Of a DNA stretch of 64,000 bases, positions 10,691 to 24,160 are shown piece by piece. The DNA lies in assembly GCA_950295325.1 (NCBI GenBank), contig OX485807.1, positions 43,556,440 through 43,620,439 on the forward strand, in the 5' to 3' direction. A program made the position numbers and the translations under genes. Source of the stretch: Polytrichum commune (lineage: Eukaryota > Streptophyta > Polytrichopsida > Polytrichales > Polytrichaceae). Position 1 is the first letter of the stretch. Each line of letters starts with the position of its first letter. Under the pieces are notes generated by a model. That model saw only the letters and a list, made by a program, of their open reading frames with translations. It had not been told where the DNA came from and made no database searches.

Positions 10691-13600
10691 AATTCATCGA
10701 CAAACAGTACTCATCGACCTTTTAATCACTCACAGTGGTTACGAGAAAAATTGACGAACTAGGACAGTCACATTCAATCTGCCTTCCAATCACTCCAAGA
10801 GCTCACAATTGCCACAACACAGTAAATCACTCACATACATTCTTCCCAGCATACGAATGCATTTACACTCGATCTCGTTTTTTTTTTGGTGACTTTTCAC
10901 TATGAAATTGGAAGAATCTACTCACAAACAATGGACTGAGGAATCGCACTCCTCAATGCAACACTTACAAATCGAGTCAACGTCTATAGTATGATTCGAA
11001 GACAATTCAGAAAATCTCACAAAGGATGAATCACTGATCCGACAGAATGGCATTCACTCAAAAGATAATTGCAATTTCATTGGAGATTCAATACACAAAA
11101 ACGTACATTGATAATTGTATTTAGAGTCACTTAATATTTGGAATTATGTAATGCTGTATTTTTTTATACCGTTAATGTAAATTTTTTTACCAAGTAAAGA
11201 TGTTCATGTTCTATAATGTCCTAAACAACAATTTTGACCTTTGTTGGCAAAAGATGAGATATACAATCAATAATGAAAGCATTGCGTAATTTCAATTATT
11301 AAGTGATACTAAATACAATATTTAGTGTAGTGTTTGGCCTCTTGGTCTAGAAAACACTACACTAAATATTGGGTTGCATCTCCTCCTATCTAACAATAAC
11401 CTTTTACAATCTCTATTTTACATATCTCCGAGATTATGGGCTTCTATTGCACATGTGAAAGAAATTTGTAGTTCTAAGTGACTTCTATTCACATTGTTTT
11501 TCCCTTTATTACACTTTGAGATAGAAATTTCAAGAAAATTGACTCCACAAGCTATTTTTTATTTGTTTTTTTCTTCATGGATCAAACTAAAGGCTTGCAT
11601 GGCAGCATGAATCCAAGAATTGAGTCGCACGTGGCTAACCTGCAAAAATAAATACAAGGAGTATTTGAAAAAATAAAATAAAATCAAAGAATCCATGAAA
11701 GGGCTAGTAGAACTTGAGGTTCTAAGAGAGATCAAGACTGTAGATGGTTTGATGAGATGGTCATGAATATGGAATAATATTCGTGCAAGTGTTCATAACC
11801 AAATTCCAACAAGTGCAAATGAAGAAGGTCATAACATTTACATCTTAGGTGCAACATAATACAATCACAAAGACACCACAAGACGAGAAGAAGAGAAATC
11901 AAGATAAAATCCTTGGCTTTCTTGAGCGGGTAGTCAGTATTTCTAGTACATTGATATTCTCATTTTAGCAATCAACTGATTTGCTCAAGAACATAGATAC
12001 TTCTTTTAATACATTGCTAGATAAATTTTGATATATTTTCTTGCATGTGTGTGTGTCATGTGTGGCTCATTCCTATATGTGAACTCCTACCACTTTAAAT
12101 TCATGCTCTTCTTTAGTTGTAAAGCTTGATGGCTTGCCAAGTAGTCCATGGCTCATAGTTAGGATAAAGTCCGGGGTAATGTTATTGGGGTGCAGGGATT
12201 CATTTTGGGTTGTTAGGATTAGTTTGTTGAAGTGTATTTAGACTTTTTGCTACAAAATTGCACCTTTGATTTGAAAAAAACCTCTTGGTTTAGTGTCACT
12301 TTTTCCTTGGGAGCTTTGTTTGGTTTGCCAAATGATAGCTTACATGCATGCAAGCATGTTAACTCTTGATTTTGTCCCCACTCTCCTTATTACACTATTC
12401 TCTTGTTAAATTGTGGTCGTGGCCTTTTTCCCGCCCAATGAAACACTTGTTTTTTTTGAGACATGACCATGTTTGGATCATAGTAGATGCAACATGATCT
12501 ACAAGGATGTACATGTTTTAGCTTCTGATTTAAACTACACCCAAACAAGAACCAATTTTCTCTGTTCTTGGCTTTCCTAGATGGAAAACTTGGAGGTGCT
12601 CACTTAAGAAATGCCTAATCTTGATATACCCATTTTAACTATTTGTTTGGTCGTGTATTTGCCATATTATGGCCTACATCTACATTTCTAGCTCTAACAT
12701 CTTGTGACCCTAGTTAAACGTTAATGCCTTCTTCAACTACCATGCCATACAACATAATCACTCTTATATACACACAACCATGATTATCCTAGAAGGTGGT
12801 CTACTAGTCCTAAGCATCAAACATACTTACAAGAATCTTATTGCTATGACATTGCCTTGGATCTAGTTTCCTCAAACCTTTACTTCAATGTGAAACTCAA
12901 AACCTCAATATTACAAGGATTACACATCCTCTCTCATAAGCACCATCTAACATCTACACTACTAAAAACTAAGAATCTAATTTAGCTATTCAATTATGAA
13001 ACTAACTGAATTTACTCGTCTAGCCTTTATGTTTAATTATTGACTTATGTAGCAAAGCTCTAAACCTATCCTTAAACTAAACTTAAATATATTGCAAAAC
13101 CTACCTCGATTAAACTAGAAACTACCATAGTAAAGCATGGGTTAAACCAGAGTTTATGGTCACTTTAATTAATTATAAGTTATTGTTGCAATAAACGAGA
13201 AGTTAATGGTTGGCAAACCAATAACATTACTCTTGTAGTTTACCATTAAATTAGCAACCAACAATAACATCAATGGGTCCAAACAATAAATTTGGAAGTG
13301 CGGGTGGGGATGCAAATGACATCATTTTTGCTCAAATGTGTTTGTGACAATAGATGACAGATGTATCTATTGGTTACTAAAAACTAGATCAAAAAAATCC
13401 TTGAGAGGCGATACATTTTATCAAAATGTGTTGAAAATCTGGGTGCAACCAATGTATGTTTTCCATTGGTTGAATGCAATGGAATAACAAAATAGATACT
13501 AAGCTCTTTTAGAAGATCTCTTTTACAATTCATACATGACTTGTACCCTATATTTTCCCAAATTTGATTTGAACTAATTTAAACGTTCATAAGTCGTAAA

Positions 13601-13951
13601 ACAAACGCACTTCATATGACAAAATGAATGCAACTTGACACATAGACCTCATAATCATTATTATGTATACTTTAAAAACTGCTCACTCATGTTTGTCTTT
13701 CTTTGTTTTTATTTTCATTTAGAATAACTTTTTTTTTCCGTATCACCCACAAAATTAGTCACAATCTAGTCTTATGTTATGAAACACCATAAAATTATAT
13801 GTACTCATAACACCTAAATTGTTTCAACCTAAAAGCTATTGGATCTTAACTTATGATGATAATAAGATTTTTTTTAATTGTAGCTATTTTTCCAAGACAT
13901 CAACCTTATGGATGTGAACTTTGATTAAAAATATCAACAAGTATACAAGTG
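10691..13951. other. Intergenic, no gene seen
   Basis: Over 3 kb of AT-rich DNA without an open frame of note. A GT-rich bit near 12050 and scattered poly-A/T runs are the only local features. Confidence 0.5.
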
Positions 13952-14181
13952 GGATGCTTCACACCATGGATGCCCAAGTCGAGAGGCCGTGGGAGTTCAT
14001 GGCCAAGGGCTTGGACTTTGGGCTTGGCGTTTGGAGGCTTCACACTATGCCCGGCTATAGGCTCCAATTCCTATATGTTATCGGCTAGTTTCAGCCCATA
14101 TCGTTGGACTCTCAACAAAGTTTGGCCATTCAATCCCACAACCTCTCGACTTGGACGGCCATAATGTGAAGCGGCCCTAAG
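13952..14181. repeat. Possible small TIR element of the TTCACA/GGGCC type
   Basis: The left end GGATGCTTCACACC and right end GTGAAGCGGCCCTAAG resemble the ends of the element at 41346-41705 (GGGCCACTTCACA ... TGTGAAGTGGCCCTAAG). Flanks share CAAGTG on both sides, a partial target duplication. A 71-codon open frame inside (13949-14164) has no recognisable domain. Confidence is modest because the left terminus is degenerate. Confidence 0.35.
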
Positions 14182-14364
14182 TCAAGTGATTGTTTTCCAG
14201 TGATTGATGTCTTGTTTAATGAGAGAATAACATGTGAACATTTTTGGTTCTTTGCCTTTGACATGTTTTGAAAGAAGCTCACCAAAATATTTTAGTCGGA
14301 CATCATGCACCCTTGGGGCACATGTAGGTGGAACTTGGGATGTATAGAAGCTTATAATTGCATG

Positions 14365-14655
14365 CTTGGGGGGTTCATTGGCGAAAATCGTAGAACAACG
14401 TGCGATAAAAAATAGGGTCCAATATATTCATTGTAGACAAATTTTGTAAAAAATGTACATGTAAAAAAGGGGATTTCAAAATAATGAAACATGTTTACAT
14501 GTAAAATACCATCACATATAATCTTTTCAGGCTTTTTACTTGTAAAATACCATCACCTTATAATCTTTTCTGCAAGGTAAATAACCCCCCCCCCCCAATA
14601 AATAGGTCCCAAACGCACATGTATGCAAAATATAAGAGGGAGTGAACCCCCCGAG
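14365..14655. mobile_element. hAT-type MITE, family 2, short copy
   Basis: A 291-bp element with ends CTTGGGGGGTTCATT and AGTGAACCCCCCGAG. It is flanked by a perfect 8-bp direct repeat ATTGCATG (14357-14364, 14656-14663). The first 70 bases follow the left end of the long copy at 3836 (same GATAAAAAATAGG block at about 14405). No coding capacity. A C-run of about 12 lies near 14587. Confidence 0.85.
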
Positions 14656-14904
14656 ATTGCATGTTGACACAAAATGGAGTCTTCAATTGCGAAAGAAAAT
14701 ACACACGATGAAACAAGTACCCTCCCTTGTTGAGTTCCTATTCTGGCCTCCACATCCAAGAAGCTGAACAATCCGATGTATGTAAGTACTATGTGTCACC
14801 AAGATCAAACGTTGTTTGTGTCGCAAAATTTAGGGGTTACAGTTCAATTGTAGTAAAATAATCATATGATTATTTGTTTTTATGTAATAGTTACATGGAA
14901 CTCG

Positions 14905-15290
14905 GATTCCAGCGAACAACGTAGAATTGCGGTCGCACATTCTCTTGCAGTGCAAAAGATATTTCATATTTGTATAGAGGACTTCATTACCTATCCGTGG
15001 TCACCAAGAACTCATTTTTTGGAATTCATATGATTTTTTGAGAGCCAAAAAACCGAGACTATGTCGTAAAATTTCCAAAAAAAAGTGAAAAGGTGCTGAT
15101 TCCAGCGAACAACATAGAATTGCGGTCGCACATTCTCTTGCAGTACAAAAGTTATTTCATATTTGTATAGAGGACTTCATTACCTATCCGTGGACACCAA
15201 GAACTCATTTTTTGGAATTCATATGATTTTTTGAGAGCCAAAAAACCAAGACTATGTCTTCAATTTTTTTTTAAAAAGTGAAAATCCCCC
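14905..15290. repeat. Two-copy tandem duplication, 193-bp unit
   Basis: The unit beginning GATTCCAGCGAACAAC starts at 14905 and again at 15098. The copies differ by only a handful of substitutions and run into a C-rich stretch (15287-15345). High similarity implies a recent duplication. No open frame of note. Confidence 0.85.
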
Positions 15291-15535
15291 CCCCCGTCCG
15301 CCCCCGTCCGCCCCACCCTCGTCCCCCGTCCACCCCACACACTCCTTAGTCATATTTTACTACTTTGATTTTAACAGAATGATAAACAGAATGGCAAAAT
15401 GGTTTACATGGCGATAGGCATATCCACGTCCACGTCGGCCTTTTCTGCCACATAGGACGCCACCTTGGCAAGAAGGTAAGTATTTTACCCACCCTACTAG
15501 CTGCCCCCTAGGTTGACCCTACGTGGACCCCATTG

Positions 15536-15597
15536 TGTCGTGACGGAGGGGTCCGTCACGACACAACACGTCATGACGGCACGACACCGTCATGACG
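15536..15597. repeat. Paired perfect hairpins
   Basis: Two adjacent palindromes: TGTCGTGACGGA (15536-15547) inverted at 15552-15563 around GGGG, then CGTCATGACGG (15569-15579) inverted at 15587-15597 around 7 bases. Both stems share a CGTCA(T/C)GACGG-like core, so they look like diverged copies of one motif. They are GC- and CpG-rich within AT-rich DNA. Function is unknown. Confidence 0.7.
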
Positions 15598-15600
15598 TCG

Positions 15601-18600
15601 GGATAGACAACCTTGCAAAATGTACATACAATTTGGTCGATTCCATACACAATGGGAATGAGTGAAACTAGGATATGCACGCAAGGACGCAAGCACGGCC
15701 AGGTTCACAACTCCATTACCCTGCATAGGTTTTAAGTAAAAATTATTCAAAATTATATACTAACTATGAATTTTTTGAAGGAAAAAAACTATAAGTATTT
15801 GAAAAACACATTGATCTACAAAGCCAAGCAACTTATGTTGACAAATGTTTTCCTCAAGAAAAGTCTAAATTTCTTAGAAGACAGTGCATGTAGATATATC
15901 GAACATGCAATCGGTTAAAAAATTGCTTAAAACATGATAAAATTCATTAATATGAAGTTTGTGTGATGCTACTTTTAAGTTTATAATGATTTCAAGGAAC
16001 ATGAAAAAAAAAACTCCAACTTCAAATATTTAGGGGCATGAAATCTACATCCAAAACTGGATTTAGCCATTACCTTTTGAGCAATACTTTTAATGATAAT
16101 TTTTGAAGATCTCATCTTGATATTCTATACTTGAGTACCTAACATAATAAGTAAGGGCGTCATTGAAAAAAAAACCAATTTGAACAACACTTTGCTATTG
16201 CTTTTAGGCCTTTGACCAAAAACATTATGGTCTTAGTATACAGGAGCACCTTTTCCGTATACTTGATTGTGCTTGCTCCCATGAGCAAGAGCATGAGCAT
16301 GAGCACGGGTCCTCTATTTATGGATTTGGTGTTTATATTTAAACTTGCATTTTTCCACGGGATGTCTTATTATTTTATGGGCAACCCGCAAAATTGATGA
16401 ATTATGATTGGGTTATTTGTAAAAATTGTAATTGAAAACTAGTATATAAAGGTTGCAATAATGATGTGTATGTCACTTGCCAAAGTCTTAGCATGCATAA
16501 TATCAAGGGGGGGGGGGGGCATTTCACATTGCCCATATGACACCACATGGGTGTATAAAAGAATATCTGAAGATGTTTTTGGCTTACAAGATAAACATAG
16601 CATGGGATGGTATTCTTCCATCTAGTTTTGTAAAATAAACTAAGTAGTATAGAACTTGGGGGTAGGTAAGAGTACCCTAAGAATCCCCTAAGGAGTTGTG
16701 TGAAAGGATTTTATATCCTCCAAAAGTTGGTACGTGTTCTTCCGTGAAGCAATAATGTCAACTGCCACTATCCAAAATAATGGAGCCCAACTTTAGCTGG
16801 GCATGGGTGAGGGTTAATGCTATTATTAGTTTAAGGGTTAGATTGTCATTTTGTATCCAATGTGCAACCCTGTCTCGTACAAAAGGCCACCTCTTACATG
16901 TGTAGGGGGTTTGTAGATGAGGGTATCCTTACCAAGACCAAAATTGTCACCACTTATAACGCTGGATCAAACAATCTTCAATGGCCATATCAATACAAAG
17001 TGATTCACGAGCATGTATTTTCCTCCAATGCATAGTATTTGTATAATATATAGTGAATACATCAAGTTGTTGTGTATGGGTTGCATATATAAATGAAACT
17101 ACTATGTATATATTTGAGAACAACAAACCTTTGAAATTGAAGTTGTTGATGCCATAGGAAAGAAGAAAACAAGAAACATATGTATGAAGGGGCGGTGGCA
17201 CCTAGCCTGTGCGAGGGTTTTCATTTTTGGAAATATATGCATGTGTGTTTGAGGCGGAAGCTGGATAGGCAAGGTCTAGAAATTTTGAGGTTGGTTGAAT
17301 TCTAAAGCCCAGTCTTATGGTTCATAAGTTGTTATAAAATGCAACCATATGATCTAGGAAAGAAGCCAAGAACTATCACTTGCCACCAATCAATCGTTTT
17401 TGGCCCTCCTTTCAAGTCATACCTAATCCTCTCAAAGTTAATATCACCACATACCATCAATTCAATTGGCTCAATGTCCTTGCTATTATATTCTCAAAAA
17501 TGGTGCATCTTACATAAACGGGTGGTAGAACTTGGAATATTGATTTTCAAAAGCTAAGGTGTGTATTGAGGATAGCTATAGAATACTTTCACACCAAAGC
17601 CCTTTCTAGAACTTGCCACTAAAGCTCTACCATTTGCAAGACATTGTAAAAAAATTGGTTTTGGAAAGGGTGGCCTCCTATGTGCACAAATGGGCGAGAG
17701 TATTTCCTTTTTTATTAAGAAAGAAATACACATATAACACGTCAATAATCACATACCCAAGGCCCAAAACTTTCAAGGTCACTTGAATTTCAAGGCCCAT
17801 TGACGCTTGCAAATTGTGTAAATGGAAAGGGGTATAGCATGGGTGGCAACAATTTGAAACATTTGCCTTTCTTGGCCACTACAAATATTTTTTTGTAGGT
17901 ATTTTGGCCTAACCTTTTTGGGACCAAGGTAGAGTTCAAGGGTGAAATTTGGTATTGGGCAAGAAGGTTGGTATTTGGTATTGGAATCCCAAACCTTTAT
18001 GTTGTTAACCCCTAAATGCTCCAATTCACCCCATAAATATACAAAATACACATGTATCAGATATGAATAATGTGTTTTTATAGCATCTTATGTTTTTATA
18101 ACCTGCACTATGAAGTTTTAATACAAACTAATATGTAGATTTGTTTTGGCGTGAAATCAATAAGAAGCATTGTAAAATTCTAATTATGTTAAAATTTTTA
18201 GAAAGCTACTTTATCTCGTTTGTAATTCAATGAAAAAATGCCCTTAGAAGTTGGAAATCAATTTGCATGTAGCCTAAGGAATCATTTGGTTATTGCAAAA
18301 TTGTCATTTTATTTTTTCTGCAACCATGGTGTGCCCATGGTGTTAGATTATCCCCCATAGTACTTTAGGGTTTGCAAGGTAAAAAATCAATCTATGCATG
18401 CATAGTTTAGTTGACTCATAGCACACTATTTGTGAAAATGGCACATTCACATGTGATGGTTTTTTTTTAAAGGCCAACTCAATTTCTAGTCTTGCAGAAT
18501 GCACTTCAACTTTGAAAAACAAATTGTATTTTGAAACTAATTTTGAATGGGCACCTGTGATACAAGTTCATAGATTAAGAAGAAGCTCATATATACCAAT

Positions 18601-19229
18601 GCTTGTTATGTTATGTTTGCTATCAAGAGCGTTTGAAGTAACAATGAAGAACATAACATTCATGATATAAAATGATTTCTTCCCTCATTATCACTTGCAC
18701 ATGCTACTAGCATTTTGTAAATACATCCAGATGTAGTTGGCAAAAGCTACCTCCAAAGACCAATTCAAGCTTGCCTTCCTTGTATTTGAGAAAACGATAT
18801 TTGTGACATTTTTGCGTGCCATGTGACATTTTCACGAATACCATGTGTTCATGTCACAATATGCTCTCTCAATATTATGAGGTCTTCAGGGTGTGATCCA
18901 TCATCGAAATGGAGAAACAAATCAACCACCTAAAACTTTGGGATAATGAAAGTGCATGTCGTTATCATGTTGCACAATTGTATTTTCTAGATACATTCAC
19001 ATATTCTAGTACACCTCAATATCTTAAGTAGTGTATCTGTAACCACAATTTTATAGGTTATTTGTATGTGAATGAAACTTCTTCATATAAAACATTATTC
19101 ATTTTTTCATGTATGGTCCATAAGTCATGTTGGTTGGGCGTCTCTTGTATCATAAAGACATAATTGTACTTATGTGATATACAATAGCATTTACTTGACT
19201 ATTGATGCATTAAACCTTTAAAACCTATA
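15601..19229. other. Intergenic, no gene seen
   Basis: Open frames up to 90 codons (16947-17201, 17779-18051, both minus) without recognisable motifs. A G-run of about 14 is at 16507. No tRNA or ordered repeat noticed. Confidence 0.45.
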
Positions 19230-19237
19230 CTATTCAT

Positions 19238-19654
19238 CACGGGGAGGTCAGGTCACTCCATTGTCAAGTTGAAAACCACGTGCGAACAAAGTTTGCTACC
19301 CCTATATTATATGCCATAGATAATTTTAAAAATTATGATAATTTTTCTATATATACATATCCATTGATAATATCTTTAATATATTTTTTTGAAATTTTTA
19401 GTCATCTCCATTTTTTCTAGTATTTGTTTTAGTTCAATTCCGCGTGATTCTAGCTAGAAACGGTATGTTTTCTAGAAAAAACAAATTATCAATTTTGGTT
19501 ATCAATTTTTCCTATGTAATAGATACCATGTATATGTACTCATAAATTTTTTTTTGATAAAAGTTTGACCCATTTTGTTGATGCAACTTAGAAAAAGTAG
19601 ATTTTTTTTGTTCGCACGTGGTTTTTAACTTGACAATGGAGTGACCTCCCCGTG
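19238..19654. mobile_element. hAT-type MITE, family 1, copy B
   Basis: A 417-bp element with ends CACGGGGAGGTCA (followed by a 5-bp local duplication GGTCA) and ...GTGACCTCCCCGTG. It is flanked by a perfect 8-bp direct repeat CTATTCAT (19230-19237, 19655-19662). It shares its ends and internal blocks (for example ATATTATATGCCATAGAT) with copy A at 2785-3205, which is in opposite internal orientation. Non-coding. Confidence 0.9.
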
Positions 19655-19662
19655 CTATTCAT

Positions 19663-22191
19663 TTTGTTGATGCAATAAATATACCATATTTTTATTTATT
19701 TGTGCACTTGTTTGGGATCATGAGCTCTTCCAAAATGTGATGGTTGAATTGGCAAGAGTCTAGCTTTGAGTCCTTAGTTTGGAATACAATTTATTGGTTG
19801 TCAAAAATTTCATGTATCAGTGCAAAGCTCAAGCATGCTGTCCATTGTGGTTTGGAGGACAAGGTTTGTCATATGCATGTTTGAGCACTACAAATAAGCT
19901 CCCTTACAAGGTTGGGTTCAAAATTTGTGAGGCCTCTAAGGGTGTTTCCATCCTAGGAAGCTTACTTGAAAATCTAACTATAGTCTTACAAGACTAAGAC
20001 ATTGAACTCGTATCTTGTCATCATACTACACAAATGTATCAACCTACATACTTTCATTCATCAATATTCACCTGTACATTGCAGGATAATCGTGAGTAGA
20101 TTACCTCCTACGGCAACTCGGGCTTGAAAAAAATTTAACATGCCTTAAGAAAAAATAATATTTCAAAATAAAATATAATGTTTTGCCCGGAGTAAATCAA
20201 CATGGTAATGGAGCCCTACTCCACAAAGATAAATAGGAGGAAGTTCATATAAGCCTACTCACGAAATAACATTCCTCTAATGGGAATCACAGTTCCTTAC
20301 CACTGGTTCTCTTCCTCTAAACATGTGTTTTCTAAATACTAAACATCTATGAATATAGATTGGGAATCTATGATTGTAGTAGATCGTAAAACCATCTACA
20401 CCGTTAAGTATTTAGTGTCACGTACACTATTTGCAAAGGGCTTGAACTAGATGCTTAGAGGTCTCAAAGTGCCATGTTCTTTATGACATCTAGTTTAGCA
20501 CATTAGGATGTTTGAGATGATGAAGTACGTTTTAATATGCAAGGGAAGATATTATTAAGTATACTAATGGCAAGTAATATGTCTTTACATTATAATGGCA
20601 AGAGGAAAATATTCTCGAGCATAGTAATATCAAGTGTCATATGTGAACACTATAGCTAATTTGTAGACCATTATGTAGGAGAGGCATGCACCTCATTACA
20701 CTATTGAACATACTCATGCCAAGATATTAGTAAGCACACTTGAACACCAAATGTCAAGAGGCAACACTACTAATGAAGTTGTTGGTCATTAGTGTAACCT
20801 AGCATATGCCTCAAAATAGGGTTAGTGACATTATTACGCATGTGACACTAAATACCATAGACAATGTAGTGGAAGAGAACCAATGATAAGGAACTGCAAT
20901 CGCTATAGTGATAGGAAGTAACATTGAGGAACCAATTCCATTGTAAGGACACGTGGCCTAGGTGCGGGTCGGATCGGGCATAAGTTAGTCATTGTTTGTC
21001 TTGTCAAAAGTGCCAAATGTGATCACGTGATTGGTTGGAACCTCTTCAAAAACAATGTTGTCCCAATCGGATATGAATGTAGTAGGGACTCAGTTGCAAT
21101 TGCCATACTCGCCTCCTTCTTCACATGTCATTGTCTTTTATAATGGCATCATGAGTACATAGAATGTTGTTATTAATATTTACTAGGTGCCCTAAATGTT
21201 AATATTCATATACCCTAACTTATAACTCCACTCCCTTTTCTTAGTACACCCTAAACTCTGTAATATCAACCCCCATGATTTCACACACTCTCTAATGTCC
21301 CGAAACCCTATGGAATGGATGTCTGTAGTTCAAATCTCACTCCTTATTGTTACATTTCTCTCCATTAAATCACGAAATTTGTCATTAATGCAAACCACCC
21401 AAGAATTCAATCCACACCCTCGCATTGTGTCATGTGTCAACACGTGGAGTGTCACCTTCTTCTTCTTCGTCTTCTTCTTCGTCTTCTTCTTCGTCTTCTT
21501 CTTCTACTGATGCCACTTGTTGAATGTTGGTGCATGCGTCCGCCACATCATCCGGGAAGGCCAAGTGGAGTGGACCACACTAGCGTAAGTGACGGAAGAA
21601 TGAATTCAAATTAACCTCACATCTCCTTTTTGTTATTCCATAATGTCACATGCTACACTAATTTTATATTTTCACGCATTCATGCTAACACTACAAAACT
21701 CCATAATATCATGTGCACTTTGGTTGCCACAGGTGTGATATTACGGAGTTTAGAGTTTACCCCCAAGGCCCAAATTTTTGAAATTGAAACACTCACTATG
21801 GTCTTATTCATTCATTATTGGTTGTGCATAAGTTATCAAAGCTAAGTCTTTTTGAAAGCAAATCCAAAGAGCCCAATTACATTTTCTATATCCAAAAAAC
21901 AAAACATCAAAAATTGAAATGAGGAGTAATTGATCCCGGTATGCGTCACAACATCCAAATGACTAAGAGTTAGGAGATGATGTTGACATTTATGGAAAGA
22001 TCTTGAGAATTTTAACAAAGGGGCCATTCACGGTTGGGGTACTACTTTTGGGACAAAGGACTTAAGGACTTTGTCGCTTTGATCTTGGTTTTTATCATGA
22101 TTTACTATTATTTGATCAATAAATTTTACATAAATAAGTAGATAGTTCATAAGTTTTATCAAGAAAGGATTTTATTATTATTTAATAATCA
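19663..22191. other. Intergenic, no gene seen
   Basis: AT-rich DNA. A (TTCTTCTTCGTC)-type low-complexity tract at 21455-21508 produces spurious open frames in two phases. Nothing else recognised. Confidence 0.45.
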
Positions 22192-22224
22192 CCCTAAACC
22201 CTAAACCCTAAACCCTAAACCCTA
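22192..22224. repeat. Interstitial telomere-type repeat
   Basis: About 4.7 tandem copies of CCCTAAA, the plant telomere heptamer, inside ordinary intergenic DNA. A degenerate relative in the opposite orientation is at 27424-27461. It probably reflects repair-associated insertion or a microsatellite rather than a chromosome end, since unrelated sequence continues on both sides. Confidence 0.85.
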
Positions 22225-24160
22225 GGCCACACCAGTGGCATTTTTTATTTATTTAGGTGTGCATTAGTGGTCAATTATTTCCTGTTATGTATCTTGGTAC
22301 CTTGGTAAAAGTGTCATGTGTCCATTCATATAAATTTTTTTGTCCAATTCTAATACTAGACGTTCCTTTTACGTGTGGCCGTGAGTATATGTATATTTGG
22401 ACATGTTTGGTGCCACATGTAAAGTTGGGCAATTGCTATTCAATACATATTTGGTTCTATTGGTACACACTTGAACGATAATTGTGAGGAAAAAAATTGG
22501 GATCATTTCGATTAATTCTTGTTGTCCCTTTCGTTCCTTGATCCTAAGGTCAGGAAGTAAGACAACACTCCTGAATGTCCTGTAAGGAATCAAATGGATA
22601 TCATAGATGACCCTATTACTTCTAAATTAACTTTGTCGTTGTACTCAATATGGAGAATGAAATGTAGGTATGATCCAAAATATGCTCCACAATACAAATC
22701 CAATTATACCAAGTATGTGAAGTTATCAAAAAAAGTCCTTAAACCGTTAGACACCCAAAAGTAGTACCCCAACCGTGAATGGCCCCTAAAATGGTATGCT
22801 GGTTTTGGGTACCCCCCCCCCCCTCCCAAAAAAAAACAAAAAAGAAGAAGAAGAAGTTTGGATGAGATATCATCTCTTGAAACAACTAGAGGTGTTTCTT
22901 GAAGGTAGGTTCTAATAGTGAACACCCCTTTACTATGCATAAACTAATTCTAAAGAGAAAAAACCATTAGTCAAACATTCTTGCAATACATTTGCTACCA
23001 TAGATAAGCAAGCCCCCATTCAAAATCTAAATACATATACCCACCATCTCTCTTCCCATTGGCGATGAGCTTTGTGTTAGCCAAGTTCTATCCCTCCAAA
23101 GCCCCCACAAACATTGAAGCATTAGGGACACAAATCAAGTGCACATTCTTGCACAATTTAGCACACACTAACCATTTGATAGTTTGACTAATGACAAAAT
23201 ATTGATTTTGTGCTCTCCTTTCCTAAAACACTATATTCGTTAATCGGAGACTTTGGAAAGTCTCAAAATCAAATTCACCCATAGTTTGGGATGCCAATAT
23301 TGTGAGCATACATTATAATGGGAACATTGGGAACATTGGGAAAATGATAGTTCATAAGTTTGTACGCAAAGAATATTTACATTACTAAATATAGTAATTT
23401 TAAAATATCGTGATCAAAACATGAACTTCACATGGAAAATAACAATCAAATCTCCCAAAAAATAGTTTTATATCATTATAGAGTCTAGGATGCGCATCCC
23501 ATATGGAAAGGTCTTATTGAATTAGATGGCATATCCCAAACTTATTTAAAATAAGTTTGAATGTAGCCGCAATACAACCAAGACTATATAATGCCCCTAT
23601 TTTCACACTAATTCCAACCTATGTTATGTCCACCAAAAGATGTATCCACAAACACACCCACCACGATTGTCCCGTCAATATTGTCAGCCGATCGGGAAGA
23701 GAGTTCACATTCATTATCTAAAGACGATGCATATGTCGACAACACAAAGGCACTATCTACTACATCCACTACCATCACACCTAAAAAACAACCATGGAAT
23801 GGACAACCGCATAACCGATGCTATGCAAATAAGAGTGGACACACTATATGTGAGTATATATGACCTGAAATACATACATTTTCCAACTAAAGAGACAATA
23901 GTGACTAGCAAACCAAAGACACGCTCGCATTGTGGACATTAAAAAGTAGGTGTTGGGATACCATTGGAGAACCTCATAAATAAACACGAACATGTGTTCC
24001 AAAACAATCCATGGTCAAGTGCAAATAATCCTTATTTTTCCATTCCAATAAACATGGGCATCACATGGTGTTATTTATTATCTTTAGAAGGCGTTGAAAT
24101 GATTTGTTAAGTAACCATGGGCATGGTTCTACATCAATACAAGACATGATTTTCACATAT
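22225..24160. other. Intergenic, no gene seen
   Basis: Short open frames only. A C-run of about 13 lies near 22811. Open frames at 23621-23942 in two overlapping phases show no domain. Confidence 0.45.

Noticed and set aside
21295-21614. Phe/Leu-rich open frames
   Set aside because: Caused by the TTCTTCTTCGTC microsatellite.
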